Shown: one piece after another, positions 57,313 to 64,000 of the stretch
How positions within the stretch are numbered: the stretch's first letter is position 1
How the letters are laid out: the number at the start of each line of letters is the position of its first letter
NCBI RefSeq assembly: GCF_019049245.1
Contig: NZ_JAGMUK010000007.1
Coordinates: 1 to 64,000 of the forward strand
Length of the DNA: 64,000 nt
Source: Streptomyces sp. AC555_RSS877
GTDB taxonomy: Bacteria > Actinomycetota > Actinomycetes > Streptomycetales > Streptomycetaceae
Direction of reading: 5' to 3'
The notes under the pieces: generated by a model
Databases searched by the model: none
What the model saw: the letters and a program-made list of their open reading frames with translations, nothing else
What the model was told of the DNA's origin: nothing
Translations under genes and position numbers: made by a program

Positions 57313-57969
57313 CTATCGGCGCCGGTGCACCAGGCGTCCGCCGACGACCGTCGCCACGCATGTCACCGCTCCGCGTTCGGTGAGCGCGGCCTCGTCCGGG
57401 ACGTCGAAGACGGCGAAGGTCGCGTCCGCCCCGGAGTGCGGTGCCAACGGGGTGAGGATCGCCTCCGCGAGTTTCCGCCCGGCCAGCGGGTCGAGCGAAG
57501 GCGGACCGGTCGGTGACCCGAAGCGCTGTTCGACGCGCAACCCCGCCCGGTGCACGGCGTCGGCCACCGCCGGCCGCCACAGGTCCCCCGCCACCGCGAC
57601 GGTCCCGTGCGCGAGCATGCGCTGCACCCCGCGTCGCGCGCTCGCGCCCCGGCGGGCGTCGGTCAGGGCGCCGCTCTCGACGACCGCCGCGAGCGCGTCC
57701 CCGGTCAGCGGCTCGGTGCCCAGCTCGTCGGCCTCGCGCGGATCCGGATGGTAGGCCAGCTCCAGCAGTTCGGGCCCGTGAGGATTCAGCAGACCCGGCG
57801 TCAGCAGACCCGGCCAGCGCCGCACCCGGGCGGTCGGACGAGCCGCCACCAGTTCCTCGTACGGGCCGACGGCCGCGATCACCCGGCCGTCCACCAGCAC
57901 CGCGCCGTCGGGCACGGCGGGCCGCCGGTCCCCGGGGACCAGAAGACCGGCGGTGTGGATCGTCAGCAT
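57313..57969 (-). CDS. imidazolonepropionase-like domain protein
   Basis: A 218-residue protein with the composite (urease-like) domain of amidohydrolases at both ends: LVPGDRRPAVPDGAVLVDGRVIAAVG at the start and TCVATVVGGRLVHRR at the end. The middle (LLTPGLLNPHGPELLEL, RRGVQRMLAHGTVAVAGDL) covers only part of the metal-dependent barrel, and the HxH metal ligands are replaced (NPHG). It sits 7 bases upstream of mqnC's stop on the same strand, so it is the downstream partner of MqnC in one transcript. The conserved pairing suggests a futalosine-pathway link (inference); enzymatic activity is doubtful. Confidence 0.75.
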   Translation of the reverse strand: MLTIHTAGLLVPGDRRPAVPDGAVLVDGRVIAAVGPYEELVAARPTARVRRWPGLLTPGLLNPHGPELLELAYHPDPREADELGTEPLTGDALAAVVESGALTDARRGASARRGVQRMLAHGTVAVAGDLWRPAVADAVHRAGLRVEQRFGSPTGPPSLDPLAGRKLAEAILTPLAPHSGADATFAVFDVPDEAALTERGAVTCVATVVGGRLVHRRR

Positions 57970-57976
57970 CGGGGCC

Positions 57977-59176
57977 CTAGTTGGACGCGAGCAGCTTCAG
58001 CTCCGGATGAGCCGTGCCGCCCGCGATCGCCGTGGAGGAGATGTGGGACATGACGCGCTCGTCGACGGGGTCGTTCGCCGGGTCGTCGTGGACGACGAGG
58101 TGCTCGTACGTCGTCGCGCGCTGGGCCGGGACCCGTCCCGCCTTGCGGATGAGGTCGATGATCTCCATCCGGTTGGAGCGGTGCCTGGCGCCGGCGGAGG
58201 AGACGACGTTCTCCTCCAGCATGATCGAGCCGAGGTCGTCCGCCCCGTAGTGCAGCGACAGTTGGCCGACCTCCTTGCCGGTGGTCAGCCACGAGCCCTG
58301 GATGTGGGCGATGTTGTCCATGAACAGCCGCGCGATGGCGATCATCCGCAGGTACTCGAAGAGCGTGGCCTGCGTGCGGCCCTTCAGGTGGTTGTTCTCG
58401 GGCTGGTAGGTGTACGGGATGAAAGCGCGGAAGCCGCCCGTCCGGTCCTGTACGTCACGGATCATCCGCAGGTGCTCGATGCGTTCGGCGTTGGTCTCGC
58501 CGGTCCCCATCAGCATGGTGGAGGTGGACTCCACACCCAGCCCGTGCGCGGTCTCCATGATCTCCAGCCAGCGCTCGCCGGACTCCTTCAGCGGGGCGAT
58601 CGCCTTGCGGGGACGCTCGGGCAGCAACTCGGCGCCGGCACCGGCGAAGGAGTCGAGACCGGCCGCGTGGATACGCGTGATGGCCTCCTCCACACTCACC
58701 TTGGAGATCCGGGCCATGTGCTCGACCTCGCTCGCCCCCAGGCTGTGGATGACCAGCTGCGGGAAGGCCTGCTTGATGGCGGAGAAGTGCTCCTCGTAGT
58801 ACTCGACGCCGTAGTCCGGGTGGTGACCGCCCTGGAACATGATCTGCGTCCCGCCGAGCTCGACGGTCTCCGCGCACCGGCGCAGGATGTCGTCCAGGTC
58901 GCGGGTCCAGCCCTTGGCCGCGTCCTTGGGGGGCGCGTAGAAGGCGCAGAACTTGCACGCCGTGACGCACACGTTGGTGTAGTTGATGTTGCGCTCGATG
59001 ATGTACGTCGCGATGTGCTCGGTCCCCGCGTACCTGCGCCGCCGTACGGCGTCGGCGGCGGCGCCCAGCGCGTGCAGCGGGGCGTCGCGGTAAAGGAGGA
59101 GCGCCTCCTCGGGGGTGATGCGCCCACCTTCGGCGGCACGGTCGAGGACGGACTGAAGGTCGGCCTTCTCGGTCAC
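57977..59176 (-). CDS. mqnC: cyclic dehypoxanthinyl futalosine synthase
   Basis: A 399-residue radical-SAM enzyme of the futalosine menaquinone route. The 4Fe-4S site is Cys70, Cys74 and Cys77 in NVCVTACKFCAFYAPP. FQGGHHPDYGVEYYEEHF and ETAHGLGVESTSTMLMGTGE are family segments. It turns dehypoxanthine futalosine into its cyclic form. MqnA is encoded 2.7 kb away on the same strand, so this organism makes menaquinone from chorismate by futalosine rather than the MenF-D route. Confidence 0.95.
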   Translation of the reverse strand: MTEKADLQSVLDRAAEGGRITPEEALLLYRDAPLHALGAAADAVRRRRYAGTEHIATYIIERNINYTNVCVTACKFCAFYAPPKDAAKGWTRDLDDILRRCAETVELGGTQIMFQGGHHPDYGVEYYEEHFSAIKQAFPQLVIHSLGASEVEHMARISKVSVEEAITRIHAAGLDSFAGAGAELLPERPRKAIAPLKESGERWLEIMETAHGLGVESTSTMLMGTGETNAERIEHLRMIRDVQDRTGGFRAFIPYTYQPENNHLKGRTQATLFEYLRMIAIARLFMDNIAHIQGSWLTTGKEVGQLSLHYGADDLGSIMLEENVVSSAGARHRSNRMEIIDLIRKAGRVPAQRATTYEHLVVHDDPANDPVDERVMSHISSTAIAGGTAHPELKLLASN

Positions 59177-59248
59177 CGGGGGCGTCCCTTTCGTAAGGGG
59201 TGAGGACGGTCCGAACCAGCCTACGCCAGCCCTTTTCGGCGCCGGACT

Positions 59249-60058
59249 TCAGGCCGCGTACGCGCCCGTCAGCAGTCCCAGGTACGCGCCCGCGATCAGG
59301 AACGGCCCGAACGGGATCGCCGTCCTGCGCCCGGCCCGCCGCGCCACCACGAGCGCACCGCCGTACAGCGCCCCCGACAGGAACCCGGCGAGGGTACCGA
59401 GCAGCACGGTCCCCCAGCCGTACCACCCGAGCAGGGCCCCCGTCCCGAGCGCGAGTTTCACATCGCCGAAGCCCATGCCACCGGGGTTGGCCAGCCACAG
59501 CACGAGGTATCCGGCGCCGAGCGCGAGCGCGCCGAGCGCGGCGGACGGCCAGCTCCCGGCGTGCTCCGGCACCAGCGCGACCAGTCCGAGCAGTACCAGG
59601 GCCGCGCCGGCGAGCGGCAGCGTCAGCACGTCGGGCAGCCGCTGCACCCGGAGGTCGACGACGGCCAACAGCACCCCCACGGGCGCGAGCAGCAGCCAGA
59701 CGGCGATCTCGGGCCGGGTGTCGGTGGCGGCGGCGAGGCCGGCGCAGAGGAGGGCGGTGACGAGAGCGAGGACGGGCGCGCGGGGGCCGTACCTCCCCTG
59801 CGCGGACCGCCTCGTCACGACCGTCCCGTCGCCCGCCGCCACCACGACGGCCCCGCCCGCGCACTCCCCGCACCGCGCCCGCCCGAGCCACCCGCGGATC
59901 GGATGCCCGCCGGGACACCGCTGCCGCCAGGCCTCCTCCGGGGGCACCGAGAACCGGTAGGCGGCGCGGGGCACCAGCGCCCCCGTCACCGCGCCCCACA
60001 CCGCGGCGACGGCGATCAACAGGCCGGACAGACCGACTGGGCCGGACAGACCGGTCAT
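59249..60058 (-). CDS. A24-family prepilin peptidase
   Basis: A 269-residue membrane peptidase with about seven helices. The catalytic aspartates are in DLRVQRLPD and in the GxGD motif GGMGFGDVKLALG. The N-terminal cytoplasmic loop has Cys residues in RCPGGHPIRG and RCGEC, a reduced form of the zinc loop of PilD. It would process type IV pilin or Tad-type leader peptides. Its start overlaps the kinase stop by four bases (ATGA), so it is co-translated with the kinase. Confidence 0.82.
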   Translation of the reverse strand: MTGLSGPVGLSGLLIAVAAVWGAVTGALVPRAAYRFSVPPEEAWRQRCPGGHPIRGWLGRARCGECAGGAVVVAAGDGTVVTRRSAQGRYGPRAPVLALVTALLCAGLAAATDTRPEIAVWLLLAPVGVLLAVVDLRVQRLPDVLTLPLAGAALVLLGLVALVPEHAGSWPSAALGALALGAGYLVLWLANPGGMGFGDVKLALGTGALLGWYGWGTVLLGTLAGFLSGALYGGALVVARRAGRRTAIPFGPFLIAGAYLGLLTGAYAA

Positions 60059-61767
60059 CCCCGCTCGACCTTCGACAGCCGTGCCTGCGGCCGCCCCGAG
60101 TCCTCGCTGTCCGAGTCGTACCGCAGGTCGTCGCCGACCGGCGTGATCCGGACCGTGTGGGCGGCCTGGCTGCACACGCCCCGGTTCGACTCGGCGCCGA
60201 CGGCGGTCGCCACGACCTGCCGGTTCGTCACCCTCTTCAGAGTCAGTACGTCGTCGCAGACACCGCCGAGCACATCCGTGTGCCGCAGCGTGCCCAGCTT
60301 CTCGCCCACCTGGGCCTTCCCGACGGTCAGCCGGAAGGTCCCCATGGGAAGCGTGCCGCCGAGCGCGGCGGCCTGTCCCTCCCAGGTACCGACGTACTTC
60401 ACCGGTACCGCGGCCGCGTCGCTGTCCGCGCTCGTGCTCGGTGCCGAGGAGTGGGCGCTGTCGGAGTCCCCGGCGGCGCTGGGGCTGTTGTCGTCCGGCA
60501 ACAGGTCGAACACCAGCACCGAGCCGACCGTCACCGCCGCCAGCGCGCCCGCGACAGCGAGGGCCACCGTGCAGCTGAGCCGGCGCCCTCGGCCGGTGGC
60601 CGCGGGGGCCGCCGTGGCGGACAGGGACACGGAGAGCCTGCCGGGACCGCGGTCGGAGGGTGCCGCGTCCTGCGGCTGATGCTCGTGCGGGTCCCGGGGC
60701 CCGGGGACGGGCGGCGCGGGCGTCTCCTCCGCGGCCGAAGCCGCAGCCGGAGTCGAAGCCGGAGTCGCAGTCGGGCTCGGAGCCATGACCGGTGGTGGGC
60801 CGAACTCCCCCAACGCCGGCGCCGCCTCCGAGGTCCGGCTGAACTCCACTGGCCCGGACGTCACCTCCTGTGCCGTCTCCAGGTTCAGCAGCCGTACGGC
60901 CCCCCGGCTGACCTGCTCGACCAGCGCCCCCGGCAGCCACCCGCCCGCGACCAGTCGCGCCGCGCCCTCGGGTGCCAGCTTCCGGGCCACTTCCGCGGGC
61001 GTCGGCCGCTCCTGCGGCTCCTTGGCCAGGCAGGCCTCCACGAGCGGCCGCAAGTCGTCGTCCAGCGAGCCTATTTCGGGCGGCTCGTGGACGACCCGGT
61101 AGAGCAGGGCCGCCGAGGAGTCGCCGCGGAAGGGCGCCTCCCCGGTCGCCGCGTACGCCAGCACCGCGCCCAGCGAGAAGACGTCCGCCGCTCCGGTCGC
61201 CCCGTTGCCCAGGATCTGCTCGGGCGACATGTACCCGGGTGAGCCGATCGAGACGCCGCTGGAGGTCAGGGAGGCCGTACCGTCCGTGGCCCGCGCGATA
61301 CCGAAGTCGATCAGCAGCGGTCCGTCCAGCGTGAGCAGCACGTTCGACGGCTTCACGTCCCGGTGCACCAGCCCCAGTTCGTGCACCGCCGTGAGCGCCT
61401 CCGCGAGTCCCGCTCCCAGCGCCCGTACCGAACGCGCGGGCAGCGCGCCCCCGTCCGCGACCGCCGCCGACAACGACGGCCCCGCCGCGTAGGCGGTCGC
61501 CACCCACGGCACGGCGGCGTGCGGGTCCGCGTCCAGGACCGGCGCGGTCCAGGCGCCGCCGACCCGGCGCGCCGCGTCGACCTCGCGGCGGAAGCGGGCG
61601 CGGAACTCCTCGTCCAGGGCGAAGTGCGGGTGCACGATCTTCACCGCGACCGTGCGGCCACCGGCGCTGCGGCCGAGGTAGACCCGCCCCATGCCGCCGG
61701 AGCCGAGCCGGCCGAGCAGCCGGTAGGGCCCCACGACCGTGGGTTCGTCGACTCCGAGCGGCTGCAT
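60055..61767 (-). CDS. membrane-anchored Ser/Thr protein kinase
   Basis: A 570-residue eukaryote-type kinase. The Gly loop is GRLGSGGMGRVYLG, the ATP lysine is Lys43, HRD is at 135-137 and DFG at 154-156. A Pro/Ala-rich juxtamembrane segment of about 100 residues leads to one membrane helix (399-423). The extracellular 140 residues (YVGTWEGQAAALGGTLPMGTF, CDDVLTLKRVTNRQVV, CSQAAHTVRITPV) form a beta-rich domain with two cysteines, not PASTA. It probably senses an envelope signal and relays it to cytoplasmic targets. It overlaps the prepilin peptidase gene. Confidence 0.9.
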   Translation of the reverse strand: MQPLGVDEPTVVGPYRLLGRLGSGGMGRVYLGRSAGGRTVAVKIVHPHFALDEEFRARFRREVDAARRVGGAWTAPVLDADPHAAVPWVATAYAAGPSLSAAVADGGALPARSVRALGAGLAEALTAVHELGLVHRDVKPSNVLLTLDGPLLIDFGIARATDGTASLTSSGVSIGSPGYMSPEQILGNGATGAADVFSLGAVLAYAATGEAPFRGDSSAALLYRVVHEPPEIGSLDDDLRPLVEACLAKEPQERPTPAEVARKLAPEGAARLVAGGWLPGALVEQVSRGAVRLLNLETAQEVTSGPVEFSRTSEAAPALGEFGPPPVMAPSPTATPASTPAAASAAEETPAPPVPGPRDPHEHQPQDAAPSDRGPGRLSVSLSATAAPAATGRGRRLSCTVALAVAGALAAVTVGSVLVFDLLPDDNSPSAAGDSDSAHSSAPSTSADSDAAAVPVKYVGTWEGQAAALGGTLPMGTFRLTVGKAQVGEKLGTLRHTDVLGGVCDDVLTLKRVTNRQVVATAVGAESNRGVCSQAAHTVRITPVGDDLRYDSDSEDSGRPQARLSKVERG

Positions 61768-61830
61768 GGCGTCACTCCTCCCCCGTACGCCTCACGTCCT
61801 GGGCAGCGTAGCCCTGAAGGCCGCCGCGCC

Positions 61831-62688
<858 letters not shown>

Positions 62689-62790
62689 CTAGCCCCCATG
62701 GGGTAGCGTGCAGGGCTCAGGGTCGGACTCGGATCTGTCAAGCCCGAGACGGCTCTTTCAAACGTCCGGGTGACGTGATCTTGACCTCTA

Positions 62791-62818
62791 TTGCATTCGG
62801 CTGCCTGCATGCTAGGCT
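62791..62818 (+). promoter_or_regulatory. candidate promoter of the cold-shock gene
   Basis: TTGCAT (62791-62796) and TAGGCT (62813-62818) are 16 bases apart. The start near 62825 would leave a leader of about 150 bases, AT-richer than its surroundings and containing TTGCAG several times. Confidence 0.45.
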
Positions 62819-62978
62819 CGCCGCAAGTTGCAGTTTGGTTTCCCTTGCAGTACAGAGCCTGCGGAGCATGTGACCGCGGGCTCTAGTCGTTTTCAGACGT
62901 ATGCAGTTGTGCGGCATTTTTGTTTTCACACTTGCAGGGTTCTGGAGCAGGGCGACCCTTTGGGCCCAAGGAGGGCTT

Positions 62979-63182
62979 ATGGCTACCGGAACCGTGAAGT
63001 GGTTCAACGCCGAAAAGGGCTTTGGCTTCATCGCCCAAGAAGGCGGCGGCCCCGACGTCTTCGTCCACTACTCCGCGATCAACGCGAGCGGCTTCCGCTC
63101 GCTGGAGGAGAACCAGCAGGTTTCCTTCGACGTGACCCAGGGCCCGAAGGGCCCGCAGGCGGAGAACGTCACCCCTGTCTGA
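62979..63182 (+). CDS. cold-shock protein
   Basis: A 67-residue single-domain nucleic-acid chaperone. RNP1 is KGFGFIAQ and RNP2 is VFVHYSAI; the start [14 protein letters not shown] is typical of actinobacterial CspA-type proteins. AAGGAGGG precedes the ATG. It probably melts RNA structure; the long leader suggests post-transcriptional control of its own message. Confidence 0.95.
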   Translation: MATGTVKWFNAEKGFGFIAQEGGGPDVFVHYSAINASGFRSLEENQQVSFDVTQGPKGPQAENVTPV

Positions 63183-63228
63183 GTTCATGAGCCCAAAGCT
63201 CTGATCCGGAATCGACCGTAGTACCCAA

Positions 63229-63266
63229 GGAGCCCCGCGCCGCAAGGCGACGGGGCTCCTGCCTTT
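63229..63266 (+). terminator. terminator of the cold-shock gene
   Basis: Stem GGAGCCCCG (63229-63237) with CGGGGCTCC (63251-63259), 13-base loop, followed by TGCCTTT. Confidence 0.8.
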
Positions 63267-63370
63267 GCCCGGAGCGGCGGCGGCAGGAGTGGGGCCGGGT
63301 CGCGGGCCGTGAGAGGGGCCCGGCCGGCGGTCGGGTCGGTTGTCAGTGGCTGCCGCTAGGGTCCCCGCCC

Positions 63371-64000
63371 ATGACCGAAGCCGATTTCCTGACCGCCACC
63401 CGCACCTTCTACGACACCGTGGCCGAGGACTACGCCGCCCGGTTCCTGGACGCGCTCGCGAAGAGGCCCTTGGACCGGGCCGTGCTCGCCGGGTTCGCCG
63501 AACTCGTCACCGCGGGCGGAGCCGACGGCGAGGTGGCGGACCTGGGCTGCGGGCCCGGGGAGGTGACCGCGTACCTGGCCTCGCTCGGCCTGCCCGTGTT
63601 CGGGCTCGACCTGTCGGAGTCGATGCTGGCGATCGCCCGCCGGGAGCACCCCGGCCTGCGTTTCCAGCAGGGCTCGATGCTGGAGCTGGAACTCGCCGAC
63701 GGGGCGCTCGCCGGGGTCCTGTCCTGGTACTCGTCCATCCACACCCCTGTGGACCGGCTGCCCGGCCTCTTCGCCGAGTTCCACCGCGTGCTGGCACCCG
63801 GCGGCCACCTGCTCGTCGCCTTCCAGGTCGGCGACGAGCCCCGGTACCACGACCGCCCCTTCGGCCACCAGGTGTCGCTGGGCTTCCAGCGCAGGCGGCC
63901 GGAGGCCGTCGCCGAGCTGCTGTCGGCGGCCGGCTTCGCCCTTGTCTCACGGACGGTGCGCGAGCCGGACGACACGCTCGGGGAGCCGACCCCGCAGGCG
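63371..64000 (+). CDS. SAM-dependent methyltransferase, C-terminus outside the window
   Basis: The frame is open for 210 codons to the right edge. EVADLGCGPGEVTAYL is the SAM-binding motif, FGLDLSESMLAIARREHPGL the acidic loop, and FHRVLAPGGHLLVAFQ motif III, so it is a class I methyltransferase of the UbiE/BioC-like type. It begins with a short helical segment (FLTATRTFYDTVAEDYAARF). The substrate is unknown. Confidence 0.85.
   Translation, partial: MTEADFLTATRTFYDTVAEDYAARFLDALAKRPLDRAVLAGFAELVTAGGADGEVADLGCGPGEVTAYLASLGLPVFGLDLSESMLAIARREHPGLRFQQGSMLELELADGALAGVLSWYSSIHTPVDRLPGLFAEFHRVLAPGGHLLVAFQVGDEPRYHDRPFGHQVSLGFQRRRPEAVAELLSAAGFALVSRTVREPDDTLGEPTPQA

Overview
The window is chromosomal DNA of a high-GC actinomycete, almost certainly Streptomyces. 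The evidence is very GC-biased third codon positions, frequent GTG/TTG starts, ATGA/GTGA start-stop overlaps, many Tat or lipoprotein signal peptides, a ydaO-type (c-di-AMP) leader upstream of a cell-wall hydrolase, and futalosine-route menaquinone genes beside a complete 14-gene complex I operon. No phage, insertion sequence, CRISPR array, rRNA or tRNA was recognised.

Layout. 1-9 kb: a partial Pro/Ala-rich protein, a P-loop-like protein, an amidase, an NADPH-dependent FMN reductase-like protein behind a palindrome-controlled promoter, an ABC exporter with a LolA-like lipoprotein carrier, a secreted CHRD protein and a polyprenyl diphosphate synthase. 9-14 kb: the remnant of a POT peptide transporter, a CocE/NonD hydrolase, a LysM-transglycosylase under a c-di-AMP riboswitch and a HAD phosphatase. 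13.7-21.6 kb: a galactan-utilisation locus (LacI regulator, binding protein, two permeases, GH42 beta-galactosidase, GH53 endo-galactanase), with two identical operators in inverted orientation in the divergent promoter region. 21.7-25 kb: a small lipoprotein, fumarylacetoacetase, an M56-like protease and a dispersed intergenic repeat.

25-31.3 kb holds the most unusual locus: a GntR regulator, an AprB-like two-cluster ferredoxin, a binding protein with a NosL-like tail, a NitT/TauT-type permease, and a 964-residue ORF that joins the first half of an ABC ATPase to an AprA/fumarate-reductase-like flavoprotein that lacks its FAD-binding start and carries C-terminal HEAT repeats. I read this as an uncharacterised transporter-plus-redox module that has been disabled here by an in-frame deletion. 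31.3-34.1 kb: RecQ and a secreted protein whose frame lacks a nearby stop.

34-50.2 kb: nuoN to nuoA on the minus strand, tightly overlapping, with a Rex-like operator just downstream of a candidate -10. 50.9-64 kb: NlpC/P60 hydrolase, peptide deformylase, MenJ-like reductase, GNAT, PASTA protein, MenG/UbiE methyltransferase, GH18 lipoprotein, an imidazolonepropionase-like stub, MqnC, an A24 prepilin peptidase overlapping a Ser/Thr kinase, MqnA, a cold-shock protein and a partial methyltransferase. Quinone synthesis (MqnA, MqnC, polyprenyl synthase, MenG, MenJ) and its main electron donor, complex I, thus share one neighbourhood.
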